Source: Paragonimus skrjabini miyazakii (Eukaryota; Platyhelminthes; Trematoda; Plagiorchiida; Troglotrematidae). Taken from it: a DNA stretch of 64,000 bases. The position numbers were made by a program, and so were the translations under genes. Under the pieces are notes generated by a model. It worked only from the letters and a program-made list of their open reading frames with translations, was not told the DNA's origin and searched no databases. Shown piece by piece: positions 25,869-38,950 of this stretch. The stretch is taken from assembly GCA_014338405.1 (NCBI GenBank), contig JTDE01001345.1, positions 12,783 to 76,782 of the forward strand, written 5' to 3'. The first letter of the stretch is position 1. Each line of letters begins with the position of its first letter.

Positions 25869-27420
25869 GTAAGTGTTTTTAAATCATAGCTTAGACTTTA
25901 TCAAATTTGAGATATTTTGAACTTTACACCACCCAAACGCATATAAACCTGATTCTGTCTGGAATTTGGTCAAAGATTATATGAGATTACTCATAATAAA
26001 CGTTTTAAAGGAAAAAGTACGAACATTGGTAAATTGAGGCAAATAATCTAAGGTGAGAAGTCTGTACAACAGAGAGTAGCCAAATGCTTCAAGAGTATAC
26101 GATCGTTTGAATGAATACGGACGAGAATGCCATAAAGTATTTTCAGTAACATTGGATCTACTTTCTCCATAGTATAACTAAGCACATTACATCGTAAAAG
26201 ATTAAAAACACCACTATTTTGATGCAAATTCTGTATATGGCTGTATATGGCTGTTATCATGCTGAGGGATCTAATTTGTTTTATCGTGATTGGTTTGGAT
26301 ATGCAAATGACTGTGGGCTTCGCAAGCATAACGTCATCGTTGAAAACCGTACTGACTCTAGTGTCAATATAAATTGGTTTGCAAAAGTCTGTGACTGTAC
26401 ACGGAAGCTTGTTTCAACCAGTCAACTGTTCACAACTAATACACAGTTATCGTGCGGGTAATGAAATTATGTGGATAGCACAGAATGTCTGCTGCCCAGC
26501 GGTCAGTCCAATTTTACTTCCGTTGGACTGTAGTTCAGTCTTGCATACCTTGAACTTTAGCAGTATATGTAACGCCTACGGTATGTTTATAAAATTACAA
26601 GAGCGTCCGACAATTTGTAGCGTCTAAACACTACTGATATCGTAGACCAGATCACATTTGAACATACCATACTTAGCGATATTCATTTCTATATTGGGCT
26701 GTCGCATCGACCAAAGTAAAAGGATGTCATTTTGATTGTTCACCGAGCTTCGCACTCGAGTTGCAAACATTACATGACCAAACGAGGTGGCATCATTAAT
26801 ATGTGGGTGATTGAGCACACAGGTTTGAACGGGAAGGTTAGGTGAAGTTTGATGGATACGTATCAGTTCCCATTTAATTGAATTAATGTTTTGACCTGAA
26901 TTCTAACGGGTTAATCCCTGTCGCCTTTGAACGTTGAAGTTAATTATCATTGATTATTAACCGTCTCCCATGAATTTTTACCAGAAGCCTGGTTGGTCAG
27001 TTTATACAAACCTTGCGCTTCTAACCTGAAATCTGATTGATTGATCCTTATTGTTTTGACCGGGTAGGTCAAATTCATAACACACCCATATAAAAGCCTG
27101 GGTAATAGCCAAATTAAGTTGAAAACGGTTGTTACGTATGTTGTTTGCTGATACCCAAAACCATTTGCAAAATCATGCAGAACCTAGAAACAGCGACAGG
27201 ACGAGAGATCACACGGACCAAGTATAAAAATCGAATGGCACTTAGAGAATAAATATCGAGACCAATGAACAAGAAAGTTGATACCAACAAATACACGTGA
27301 ATTTTGAACCAATGAGTTTTCCTGATGCAGTTCACCGGTAACGTTAGAAGATATACGTCGCGAGATGTTAACATTTCGTCTGCCCTCTTCGATCACGAAC
27401 ACAGAACATTGCAATACATA

Positions 27421-27512
27421 AGACATGTCGATAGCAACAACAATAAAAACAATCAACGATTGAGTTTACATGATTGTTGATTGCTTCCATTGTTGTTGCT
27501 ATCCGCATGTCC
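27421..27512. repeat. Imperfect hairpin, arms about 40 nt
   Basis: 27,421-27,460 (core GATAGCAACAACAAT) pairs with 27,471-27,512 (core ATTGTTGTTGCTATC) around about 10 nt. The flanks show weak resemblance to the Penelope-like termini at 16.4 kb (GTTAACATTTCG before, GAAGAGAGTGAA after), so it may be the end of another such element. Confidence 0.7.
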
Positions 27513-29582
27513 TGTATAATCTAATATTTGACGTTCGTGACTGAAGAGAGTGAACAAAATACACGTGAATCAGAAACTTACCAAAATGTCACCTGTTCAA
27601 CGAGGGGTGAGACGTTTGTATCAAAGGACTCAAGTTCAACACGACAGATCCGACAAAAAAGAATATCGGACCGACTTGGAGCACACAATGAAGTTCAACA
27701 GCTAGTCAGATGAGGGCATGCAACATATCCCACAAACTCTTATCCTCGTCATGACTCACAACAGAGAGTGCAATATCACCACCAAAACCAAACAGCAAAT
27801 ACCAGATGACGAGGGACGGATAACGATCATCAACAACAAAGCAAACACATTAAGAAAGCAAAACAGCTGCCCAACTACACATCTACTCGTCACCTGATCA
27901 ATATTGCATTTAAGAAACTACAGTAAGTACCAAAGCAAATGTAAGATAACGTGACTAACAATGTTTTGAGTAATTAAGAATCTAGCCACAAGTTAAAACA
28001 ACCTCAAGAAGAAGGCTGCTACCATGGTCAATATCCTCAAGAAAAATTGTTGCCTTAAGATGGTTTGAGAACGAAGCTTGTAAAGCTCTTTGTCATGTTG
28101 TCGATCATCAGCCTCTGATGAAAAACTGATTCGCGAGAAGTGCATGAGGCTTAAGCCACCCCTGAATCGTCGGGATCCAACTGAATACAGATCAGGAATT
28201 TCAAGTTCAGATTTATACTATGCACTTCTCAAGCCCATGACTAAGATGGTGAACGCATGTTGGACACGTTCGAAGCGAATATGTCTGTCTTCTAGCCAGT
28301 ATGTAGGACTTGACTGGCGTAGTCACGCAGTGATCTTCGACAAACTCTGCAATGTTTGAAACGTTTTTTCTATCTATGTGGATGAAAATGCGTTCAATCG
28401 TTCTAGGAGTAGCAAATTCTTCTTCTTCTGCAATCTAATGATAAGATACCGAGAATAGGTATTACAATATGCGAGTACCTACCTTTATTCCGATCAAATT
28501 TCGTGATGTCAGCTGTGCTGAGGGTACTAGGAATCGCGGAGGGATTACATGAATTTCCTCCAGTGATGTGTGTGCATGCTCACTATCATTCAGAGGGGGA
28601 CTGAATCACCCGATCAGCATCTGATCGTGTCAGGATCGGTCTGTAACACAATGTGGCTACTAAAATTTCAGAAATTTAGACCAATGTCGTATAAAAGAGA
28701 GTTGCTTCATATAAATTCCAGAAAATCATTGATGCAAAAAGTAACAATAGAGAAATAACACTGACTCTTAAGGAACCTCCACAAAAATCGGGGAGGGAGA
28801 CGAAGAGTCTCATTCTGTTTTAACTCTAAAAGTCCTACAAAAATTAAAGACGGAAATCCAGCAAACAACCTCCCCTTGGAGGCCACAAGAATCCAGCCTA
28901 TGTCGACGAAGGTCGTATGGAGCACGAATGGAAGTCGTGGAAAAACGGAAGAAGGTACGGTTTGAGGTCAGACGGTTGACTTTGGTCGTCGTCAGGTTAT
29001 CTAGGATGATAAGCATAATCGTTATCCATGTTCGGTCAGGAAGGAAGTCATACTGTGTGAAGGAAAAAAGGTAGGTTGATATGAAGTTGTTGAGAAGGGT
29101 AGGATTTAATTAGCTCTCCATCATTCTGCATGGGATGCTAGTAGATCTGACTGACCAATAGCTAACCGAGAAAGGTGGTTGAAGATAGACGTAACCATGG
29201 CTTCTTTCCATGCATTAGGGAGAATGCTAGTCTGGAATATACATTTCAACATCTTTTGAATGGGTTCTACCAGACTATCATTTACTTCTTTAGGGATCAT
29301 GAAGTTCTTTTTCTGGGCCCATCACACTATGAATTAACCTTGAATAAAAGGTATTCGACGTCTACTGTCGGAGAACGGGCGGCAGGGGGCGGTTGCCGAA
29401 GGCTCTGCAGTGATAGTGTACATGGTCGGTTAAGTTTTGCGACTGGGTCACAATAAGGTGATCAAAAGTAATCTCCCTGCCGGGCGTTTTTAGGAAAAAG
29501 GTTGAAGACCTATTCGTTTATAGCAGATGCATAAGCCTAAGTAGGAATTTTTGTTCGCACATGCTCCTAGTGGGATTTAAAG

Positions 29583-29985
29583 CAGTGGTTCCCCGATATA
29601 AATCAGAAAAAGGCCGACGGTATAGCGTAAGTTGTCTTGTACACGGACATTTCGTTCGCATCTTATCTGTTACAACAGCGAAATTAATGCAATCAGTATA
29701 TAGCAAGCGGGCATGGCAATAATGGTGAAGAATGCAGGTGTGATGTCATAACCGTGTAGCATAACCATCCTCATCAGTTTCATGTTGTCATCTGAATGCC
29801 CTGTTCTTGAGTCTCGATCATTCTGACCTCGCTTATCATGCCCGAATTCTTCATCATTGTTGTCATGCCTGCCTGTTATATATAGATTGCACTAATTTCG
29901 TTGTAGTAATAGATGAGATGCGAACGAAGTGTCCGTGCACAAGACATCTTACGCTATACTGTTGGCTTTTTTTCAAACTTAGTGG
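29583..29985. repeat. Inverted repeat pair, Penelope-like termini
   Basis: 29,583-29,733 read in reverse matches 29,849-29,985 over roughly 135 nt, with shared blocks GATGCGAACGAA, GTCCGTG and ACAAGACA...TTACGCTATA. A third, direct copy lies at 41,140-41,285. The motif CATGGCAATAAT occurs here (29,712) and in the terminal repeat at 16,486, linking this pair to Penelope-like elements. Confidence 0.7.
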
Positions 29986-30299
29986 GATCTCTTTTTTACC
30001 GAAGAACGTCAGAGTAGAGAAAAACAAAACAATGATTGTGCTTGATGTGAGTATTTTTGATCTCCATCGACTTTTTTCTGGTGACAGGAACATTGAAAAG
30101 ATTGCTGGAGGAAATCCCTCGACCAAATGGGTCCCTGTAACCAAAAACCACATCAATTCTCATTGAGTTATGTTCGTTCATATGATCCAGCTTCAATGAA
30201 GAAATTTGCATGCAGCTTAAAAGGAATCTACTGGATTTGTTTATGTCTGGACTCAATGCCGGAGTAGTCGTACAACGGTCAAAGTATATCTCGCCACCA

Positions 30300-31000
30300 A
30301 AGATTAGGCAAAACTGTTGTTACTATATACTAATGATGTATTCGTGATCGTCAAACGCTCGGTGATAGAGGACACACCCGAAGATACCCTGATAGTACTT
30401 AAACGGTATTAAATTTAATATATGGATAATGAAACCGAGGACGAACTGCTTTTTTGGATTTACTAATCAGTCGCAAACCTGACGGAACACTGCAGACATT
30501 AGTTTATTGAGAAGAAACATACACGAACTAACCCCTCCGTTCTCACAGCAACCGTCCAGTTAGCCATAAAAAGAGCTGCGTTCGAGGTCTGTTTAAAGGA
30601 GCTGGAACACACTATAGTACCGTGGAACTCCTAAGAAAGAAAGGAAATTTCTAGTACCAAATATCTCTTCGCAACGGATATCCACGAATTTCCTTCGGAT
30701 GGAGTTTTTGCTGAAGGAAACACATTCATGCAAGACAAAATTCTTGTTGAAACCGCTTGTACTAACATACATTAAAACCGTGTCAGAAATGATCGCAAGA
30801 CTTTCGAGGCAACACAGCATCACAATAGAATACAAACCAATGACAATCCTACGAAAAATACTAGCAAAACCGAAAGGATCACTCAAACCCGCCGACAGAA
30901 GAAATTGTATGTACAAAATGTAATGCAATGATTGTTGGCAACATTAATTCGGCCAAACTGGGTAAAAATTATCTACAGGAATAAAAACATGAATTGGGCA
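30300..31000 (+). pseudogene. Second Penelope-like relic (RT and GIY-YIG remnants)
   Basis: At 30,322 a frame reads LYTNDVFVIVKRSV, matching the Penelope RT catalytic block (Y-x-D-D-x-F-V-I-V-K-R) with the first D changed to N. At about 30,470 RKPDGTLQT precedes a broken VY-EETYTN, matching 'R..DGTL.T.VYRK.THT'. At 30,900 EIVCTKCNAMIVGNINSA resembles the C-x2-C...YIG entry of a GIY-YIG domain. Many stops and frame changes separate these blocks. The inverted repeat just upstream (29,583-29,985) supports the assignment. Confidence 0.7.
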
Positions 31001-32212
31001 TCAAGAGACAAATCCCATTTTCTCTGGTCTTCGTATACGAGGATCATATTGGATACATCTACAACTTGAGCATTGTAGTAATCCATATTTAGACAAAAGT
31101 CAAACAAGGTAGAAAACTTCTCAAAGCTCGGCACCTCTCAACATATTGAGCGGGACAAAATCCATGAACCATTGCGGACCAAAGACTTATGGGTATATAG
31201 ATATTGTCATGCCCACATGCCGGCACAAGGACACGAAACAACAGGGGTGGATACAACCGGTAGTCAGAACTGGACATCCGGTAACCAATACGACCGAAGT
31301 CCATAAAGGGAGCAATGACCTACCCAATCTTCGGACAAGGATCGACTAATCAAATTCCAGACAGAAGTGCAATAGTAACAGAAAGCGACCAATCACTCTT
31401 TAGGTCCCAGAAGCAATAGGAATCGACTAGCCAGGTTTCAGTTCAAAGTTTATCAGAAGCGAGTGAAAACCAGTGGTAACTGGCGTCAAAGTTCAAAAGC
31501 GACAATTAGTAACCAGTTCTAATTCTGGTCATAAGGTAAACTCTCTCCGGTCTATAGGAGCAGGTATCCATCAATTTCCGTCAAACTTCAAGCATAGACA
31601 TACTATCAAACAGCTGCACACTGATGATGTCACTTCGTTTGGTGATGGAGCGTTTTTGATCTAAACGTGAAGCTCGATGAACATCAGAGTACCCAAGCCA
31701 AAGAATGCTTTTGTGTGTGCGTCACCGCAAGTGGTCTGCTTTAAATCACTTGGGACTCCACATTCGCGTTATGCATACACACGTTCACTTACATCGCCCC
31801 ATAGTCCTCAAGGGATAATCTGACACGTTTCCATACTAGGCTTGTATAAAAACCGTCTGTATAACTTGGTTCAGTATAAAGCCCACTAAATCCTAGATTA
31901 ACTGGTGTGCAATTTTTGACCCTACAGGTATGTTTGCTATGAAACAGTTACCCAGAAGTTTAAGCAGAATATTTATGCTGACCATAAATGTTCCAAAAGG
32001 TGCTAGCTGCCCGTTCAAATGACTCACTTATTATGCGTGGTGTACTCTAAACCTTGGAAGTTTTTTGGTGGATGCATTTTTTGAAAATGAGTGATTTGTT
32101 ATGGAACGTGAAATTTTAATGTGGTCAGTAAACACTCTCTATTAATTACCACTTTCGCGCATGACCAAATCAGTGTGTTCATGCGCTTTACCACCGACGT
32201 TCTACTTTACAG

Positions 32213-32239
32213 AACATGAAGGAGATTATCATCACATGG
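32213..32239 (+). CDS. Micro-exon gene exon 3 (27 nt)
   Basis: The acceptor is GTTCTACTTTACAG and the donor is GTAAGT at 32,240. In phase 1 it reads E-H-E-G-D-Y-H-H-M and leaves G. Length is divisible by three. Like exon 2 it is acidic with His and Tyr (shared HE.DY spacing), suggesting exon duplication. Confidence 0.85.
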
Positions 32240-34033
32240 GTAAGTGTGATGCAATTCGTTTGCCCATTTCTCGGAAAGAAAGCACTACCGGCCACGACTC
32301 AGTATCAGAAGGCAATTTCTTGCAACAAGATTTTTGTTTACCATAATGTTGTATGCACTTGTTTCGAATGTTACCTCAAAGTTTTCGTCCATCAATCCAG
32401 AAACTGTTTTACATGGTCCCAATATTTTTTTCATGAACACCATACAGCCTGTCATGAAGAAATTTCAATAAAATTTGCCAAAGTCACCTTAGTCAAAATG
32501 TTGTTGTATATTTTCAGTTTAGTATAAAAAAAAGATGTCCGTTTCAAGCTCCAGCAGACAGATATAAGATAGAGCTCGAGCTTAAGACTGAGTTTGACCA
32601 GATCGGAATGTGTCATCCAAATCCAAACTACATTAAGACAAGCAATAATACGATTAGAGTGACGGAAATCTCCTGAAAGTGTAAGTATCCTAGAGAAGAA
32701 ATCAATGTCTTAAATTTTCGGACTCAAAACTGGGTCGGTACATATGTAGGCCTATTTCCCTGTCCCACTTTTGTGGTAATTACAGCATGCACTGAACACA
32801 CAACGAAGTCATTCGTGTTCCATGGCTTACTTCTGGCGACGGTATTATTGAGATCCTAACCAAATTTCGTAACATACAAAAAACAAGATGAATTCTTTCT
32901 GACTGTCTAGTCTTTGTAAAATAAGTTGAATCACTTCAGGCAGTAAATTGGGTTGCAGAAATTGGGTGGTAATAAAGCTGAATACCAGCGGCAATTGAAT
33001 TCCCTGTTCAGCAGTTTTCGTAGCAACCAGAATGTGATAACTACCCTGGCTCGTGCATCCTCTGTCCAATGACTGATAAATTCACTGTTGTGACCTACAA
33101 GAATAGCCGTCCCTTCCTACCATTCGCATTTTTCGGGTGCCCACCTTCGTAAATATGTGTTTAACTCGTAAATTTCAACACGTTCGATCCACAATTTTAC
33201 AACTTCACTGTCTGCCATCGACAAATGTGAGAATTTCTATCTTGTTCTTTTTGCTATCCACATCCAAGTAGGTCGTCAGAACTAAGTCTAATTGGCATCG
33301 CTCGACTGATACTTGTTGAACAAACTATTTCAACAAACAAATTATCCGTTTACATAGCATAATTAACTATGTAATGATCAGTTTTCGGATCAAGAATGCT
33401 GACAACCAAATAGGTTTTAAACAGTCACGTGAGAAATGCGCAAGGTGTTAATGAAGTTCTTCTCACATACCGGAATAAGTGAGGTCCGACTGTGTACTCA
33501 AAATATCACATTTGATAATTCGCATGAAGGCCATCAACACCATTTTAACGCCTGTGGTAAGGACTAGGTCACGTATATCTTTCAGTGACGGAATTGGTTT
33601 TGTATCTAATTCGTGTGTGTACGGATTATGTGCACACGGCTTACCAGGTCATTTGAAAGGCCGTTGGTTATTACACTGCAGATGTGGCATTGTACTTCTC
33701 AAATTCTTTTATTGGGAGACTGAATTTATTAACCATCTGACCTAAAACGGTTCCCAATTTGGATAATCGAACTTGTGTCAATATCCGTGAAGTTGTCGTT
33801 GTATAATGAAGGGCACCACATACGTACCCCGGATATATTTCTCAGCTGTCCTCATTCAGAAGGTCAAGGTCCATTGGTCACAGACTGTCTTAAGTGACAA
33901 AATTCAGATCAGTATAACACCAGACCTCAGCACGAAGCTGACAAATAGGCGAATCGAAATTATTTCCTTGTTTGTAGAAAATGATGCCTACATTAAAACG
34001 TTCACTTACCGACTACTTTCTTACTCCTTATAG
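32240..34033 (+). other. Intron 3 (1.8 kb)
   Basis: No mobile element or accepted exon recognised. Confidence 0.5.
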
Positions 34034-34039
34034 CTAAAA
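34034..34039 (+). CDS. Micro-exon gene exon 4 (6 nt)
   Basis: CTAAAA lies between a very strong acceptor (TACTTTCTTACTCCTTATAG) and the donor GTGAGT. In phase 1 it adds A-K and leaves A as the first base of the next codon. Confidence 0.7.
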
Positions 34040-35253
34040 GTGAGTCGGTTCTCGGAAAATTTGTTCCATCATCCAAGACCACGGTTAATACCATTTTTAA
34101 ATGAATATGTATTTCTTACCAAGCTGTCTGCTGTTTCTTATTTTATCAGGGCACCAGGTTATTACTTAGTTATATTTCCAGAAACACTACCCTAAGCTGA
34201 GATCCCCTGCCTAACGATCATGCTATTTCAGAACATCTCATACTTAGAGGATTGGGTTGATAGTCATTCGAAAATAATTATAAATTTCAAAAAGTGACAT
34301 TTAAACCAGTCACTTTAGCAACAACAGGCATGCTTTTCAAAATTTCTGTTTATTTTGTGTGCATTCAGCTGGTGACAAGTTATTTTTCGCTATTGTCACC
34401 ATTTTGGAGACCGCATAACGGAAAATTTGGCAATTTATTTTTCACTCACCCTACTGAATACTTTCAGTGGTTCTTGATGATAATCTCGTTAGACGAAAGA
34501 TAACAGGATTAAGCAAACTGTACACGGTTCACACCGCGTCACAGTGTTCTTGTTCAGTATGTCATCTCACCTGATCCTTTTCGGAAGGAAATGCTCATAC
34601 TATGACATTTCTCTAAGATGAAATAGTAACCGATAACAGCCTGGATGTCACGTCAATATAGTGGGACCATCAGTTGCAGATGGTCTAGAAGTGTTTTCTT
34701 ACGAATTTGACTAGACATTGAGCTGTGATAAATCGGTAGCCAATTGAAATATTATAGATGCAGTAATCAACATGGTTATCCCAAATACACATGGACCGTA
34801 GCTGAAATCCCGGTTTTTACAAAGATGCTAACTAATAATCAGCTCTAACAACAGGGAAGCTCGAGCCTTGTGCATTTTTTTGATACAGCCTGGCTGCAGA
34901 TCCCAGGTGAACGTGAAGGCTGTGGACTTTGGTTAGATGTGTACGGTTAATTTGAAAACAAAACAGGCTACTCATGAGTAGCCAGATTATTTCGCGATAT
35001 AGTGCGCACAAAACAAAGTGCGATTAGATAAATGGACTGAGTGCAACTGAAAATGAAACGTCGGATAAACTCAATTGTTTAATTTCTAACGCTTTCGGTA
35101 GTCAGAAAAGGTGCCACCTTCTTATTTTATAATTAATTTGACGATCTAATCGTTCAATCTGATGTAACCCCTTTGTGGCAAAATATGAATTCCTTTTGCG
35201 GAATTTAACTATACCAACTTTCAATTTTTCACACACCAACATCTTTTTTACAG
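34040..35253 (+). other. Intron 4 (1.2 kb) with a SINE fragment
   Basis: A diverged SINE 3' fragment lies at about 34,845-34,930 (GGGAAGCTCGAGCCTTGTGC). A strong acceptor at 34,144/34,145 has no usable donor. Confidence 0.5.
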
Positions 35254-35265
35254 GGGGTTTTGGCT
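35254..35265 (+). CDS. Micro-exon gene exon 5 (12 nt)
   Basis: GGGGTTTTGGCT follows ACATCTTTTTTACAG and precedes GTAAGT. Joined to exon 4 it reads R-G-F-G and leaves T. Its GFG resembles the LFG of exon 6. Confidence 0.85.
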
Positions 35266-36420
35266 GTAAGTTTTAGACCGAATGATTACTTTTTTCTGCC
35301 GCCAGCAATATAATAATTACAATCTAAGTAGTATGGAGTGTTTGCCATCTAAGGGCCAAGTATTCTTGCTAACGATCTAATTTAAAAACATAATGATGTC
35401 AGAATGTCAAGCGCTCATTGATCCGTATGCAGTTGTCTACATCATACTGAGTATACCATCACTGTTGCGCCATATTAACACAAAAGTCATGCAAACAGGT
35501 TTAGAAAATTCAGCAACGCCATGTGATAACTGAATTGTTTTTTACCTAGTAGTCAGTAGGGTACCGATTGCATAGTAGTGCTATTCACCAGTAGGCTAGC
35601 ATACGATTGCAGTAAGGTTGAGACTAAAAGGCTATTTGTATTCTTCGCGTATTCTTCATATGAACGTATTTGTTACTAGTGTGTATCAACAGGCAATAGT
35701 TGCCCATAAATCGATGCTTCTGTGGATCGCCTATAACAAAGAAATTATGGAAAGTTGGTTTATATGTAACAATTCGTTTACAAACTTTTTAAGCTAAAAC
35801 AAGCTCTTAATCGTGGAGACAAGTATTTTGTGGAGAAAGTGATTCTCAGTAATCTATCACTTCTATGTGATATACTCAAGATAAAAGAACTATTGAGAAT
35901 ATGGTGGTTAATATGCCATCAAGAGACATGATTGTCGATTAGGTGGAAGGCTAGCTTTTGTTGTGTTCAGCAATACAGAAAAAGGCCGATGATAGGCAAT
36001 CTGTAATCATGAGGTTTAGTTATCAAGGAAGCGGGTGGTTCTTTCGACATGAATTAATTGACCTCGAATAAAAAGCCCCAGTGAGATAGTCAGTTTCTAG
36101 CCACAAACCTGTGAATAAGGGGCGATACTTGACTGGTGTGGACACTGATCGGTGCAAAAGGTTATGGTATTGTCTCAATGGGGTGAATGTGTCAGGAAGG
36201 TAACACTGTTGTTGTGTGTTGTCTTGACGCCAAGTTGAATGAGTTGCTGTCCCCCAGCCCTTTATAACAGATGACTTGAATATGTATACTGAAGTACAGA
36301 GATGGTCAAGGAAAATGATTCTGAATTTTTAGTTACATTACCTATGTGAGCTGGGTGGTTATCTCCCGTTTGGAATTGAAGGTCACAACATACATGGTAG
36401 GTTAATAGGCTATGTTTAAA

Positions 36421-37390
36421 GTCACGTTGAACAAGCTGAAATATCGCCTAGCAGGTTTAATGAGATCGGAGACTTCCATCTCTCTAGGATGTCCTAATCG
36501 CGGGGTTAGCGATTGAAGTTAACAGACAGTCACTGTGTCTCCAATCGAGACGATGATCGGGCAACCTGATCATTACTCACAAGCGAAAGTGGTTGAGTGT
36601 TCACATATGCTAATTCGGTGGTGCCTAATGTGAGATCAGTAGCGCAGTGGTGCCTCATGAAAGCGTGGCTGGAGTTCTATACCTTTTTCCATACTGGTTT
36701 CTCTTTTAGGCATAAGAATGTATCTTTCGTGTAAAATCCTTTCGCTTTAGTGCAGTAGAATTTCTCCATTGTATTTTCAGGCTATGGAACTGGATTATGA
36801 TTGGTCTAGTGGATTCAGATTTTACGGCCCTTTTGATTGCGACTGCACGCATTGGCTGCTGCGCTAGGACAATGTTCGAGGGAACACTTGAGTTGTGAAG
36901 GTCTTCATGTGGTCCATTCATTGGCTTGTGCTCTCTGCCCCATCTGGGCTGGACTCTGTACAACGATTGGACCACATGATGGCCTTCACAACTCAAGTAT
37001 TCCCTCGGACATTGTCCTAGCGCAGCAGCCAATGCGTGCAGTCGCAATCAAAAGGGCCGTAAAATCTGAATCCACTCGACCAATCATAATCCAGTTCCAC
37101 AGCCTGAAAATACAATGGAAAAATTCTACTGCACTAAAACGACAGGCTTTTACACGAAAGATAAATTCTTATGCCTAAAAGAGAAACCAGTATGAAAAAA
37201 GGTATAGTTCTGGTCATGGCAAGGATATGCACTACTGACGAGCTGCTCTAATCAAAGCGAAACTCAAGTCTAGTGCTTCTTTTCGAAAGGGGCCGACTGG
37301 AAAATCTATGCGAATTCGACAGCTGCGAGCAACTGTGGGTGGTGTTCAACTTGAAATTAACCGAGTCTCCGACTACTCGTCAGTAATCTA
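36421..37390 (+). mobile_element. Full-length tRNA-related SINE split by a foldback insertion
   Basis: The SINE runs 36,421-36,678 and resumes at 37,207-37,390. Together these give about 440 bp with 5' body, A-box-like AGTAGCGCAGTGGT, B-box-like GGAGTTCTA region, 3' body and the GACTACTCGTCAGTAATC terminus. The interruption falls in the B-box region, so this copy could no longer be transcribed from its own promoter. Confidence 0.8.
36679..37206. mobile_element. Foldback (long inverted repeat) element
   Basis: A near-perfect palindrome centred at about 36,942 with arms of roughly 235-240 nt (36,679-36,915 and 36,969-37,206) and a spacer of about 53 nt. Ends are ATACCTTTTT and AAAAAAGGTAT. GTTCT occurs on both sides (36,674-36,678 and 37,207-37,211), a possible 5-bp target duplication. 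Both arms show the same 113-codon open frame on opposite strands simply because they are inverted copies. No coding function is implied. Confidence 0.85.
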
Positions 37391-38149
37391 TGTTTAATAT
37401 ACTAGTCGCCTGGTGTGATATCAGCTTGGCAGCTGTGTTCCGTTTGAATGACATATGTCTGTTCCATATCGGAATTACTCCTTTCTTCTGTTACCAATCT
37501 TCCAATAAATTGATCCAGACAAGTCTAATAGTGTGAAGCTGTTGTAAACTGTTTAGCTTAGACTCTAGAAACTGGATGGGAATTTGTCGGAAGCAAATAA
37601 AATACAATCAGATCACATACAGTGCAACATTAGCAAGGTAGTGTTGGTAAGTTATGACGTTACTGTTAAACACAAGCTAAACTACAGTGTAGACATCGAA
37701 ACTCAAACAGTTGAAATGTTATTATCGTTTGGTCTGAATAAGGGTGCCGGACATATCTATAAATGAAATGAGTTTTTCAGTGATCGGTAGGAAGAAAGAT
37801 ACTAGCTGCTTCATATTGAATGAAACAACACAAATAGTAAGCTGGACGTGTTAGAAGTGACTTGCTGATGTTCTTGGTCACTGTCTTTGTCCCGTCAGAA
37901 ACAGTCTGCTAGGACGACTCAAAAAAACAGAAAAGGGGTATAACAGTCTTAATTCCTCTGGTTGTGAAGATAGATTGCTGATTGTAGTGTATCATACTAT
38001 TGAACCCAGAAACTGGTAGATGCATATGGCATAGTTCTTATTCGCTTTCGTCTCTTGTTTCTGCTGACCGCTAGCATACTGACCTTGGAAGTATGTATGC
38101 AAATTGTGAATGACAACATTTAGAACCATGGCGTAATATGGCAAACAGT

Positions 38150-38950
38150 CATTTGTGATGTTTCCTATTCAAAGAGGATCTTTTCCTTTGTCATCAGGTC
38201 CATTGGCCTCTGATTATACGAATACATGTCCAAGGGGTGCTTAATTCCAAACATGTTCTCTAGAACAGGAGCCTCTGTAATGGCACCAATGTTTTTGAAA
38301 CTGGGTGAGATCTCGTCGGTAGGTACGATGTGTCCCAAAAATTCGACTACAGGAACAATGAGTTTTCACTCTGTAAAGTTCGGTTGAAGGTTAAGCTCTT
38401 GCAGCCATCGTACTGCCGCAGATTCAAAGAAACGGTTCCCGACCAGATGAAGGTCGTTCCGGCGGCCTAACTAATGAGTGGTTCGTGAACTTCTACCTTG
38501 TAGTAGGTGCTGAACTGGGGCTCAGCAGCAAATCTTTGTACTGAACAAACCAGTCGGCTGTGTGAAAGACTGTAAAGACTCTAGCGTGATCGATATTCAG
38601 AATTAAACTTACTTACTAAACAAGTACCAGCCAGCTTGATGAATAACATGTCGGCTGTTAGGAGTAGGAATCTGTCCGTCACTGTTTACGGCCTTCAAGT
38701 CTCTGAGTATGCTTATCATGACGTCGATCTTTAGCACTGGACCATGGGGTGAGCTTCTTCGAAACCACAAATTTACTCGCTCAAATGGTTCGACACCATT
38801 TTCTCTACGGCAGCAGTTACTGATTCCCGCCTGATCCTGGGATCGAGCATGGTTGTTTTACTAAGAATGTGTGTATTCCTTTCTTGAAGCGTATCCGGTA
38901 GGTGTCAAGCGGTATTAGACCGATAGTGTCTTTGAACAATTTAGGGTACA
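38150..38950 (-). pseudogene. Gypsy-type reverse transcriptase relic
   Basis: On the minus strand, around 38,310-38,365, the frame reads IVPVVEFLGHIVPTDEISPS, matching the Gypsy RT thumb block ('FLGH.I...GI.P'). RWLQELNLQPNFTE lies just before it (about 38,370-38,415). Multiple stops interrupt it and the catalytic block is not recovered. Confidence 0.55.

Larger units (their letters stand above)
25869..32212 (+). other. Intron 2 (6.3 kb) with Penelope-like relic
   Basis: Contains the hairpin at 27,421-27,512, an inverted repeat at 29,583-29,985 and a second Penelope-like relic (30,300-31,000). An acceptor directly abutting a donor (...CCTACAG|GTATGT, junction 31,927/31,928) resembles a recursive splice point. 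Stretches 25,869-27,420 and 27,540-29,580 show nothing I can identify. Confidence 0.5.

Noticed and set aside
34890..34930. 18-nt exon-like segment after a T-rich acceptor in intron 4
   Set aside because: It lies inside a diverged SINE 3' body and its donor is GTGAAC, so the resemblance is accidental.
35550..35555. 6-nt segment TAGTCA after a strong acceptor
   Set aside because: Donor GTAGGG is weak. It is phase-compatible but lower quality than all accepted exons; the same applies to 37,781-37,786 and 40,075-40,080.
36706..37178. Two identical 113-codon open frames on opposite strands
   Set aside because: They are the two arms of the foldback palindrome, not a conserved gene pair.
38071..38096. 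16-nt segment between a superb acceptor and GTATGT
   Set aside because: Not a multiple of three, and TGA is reached by the third codon in phase 1.
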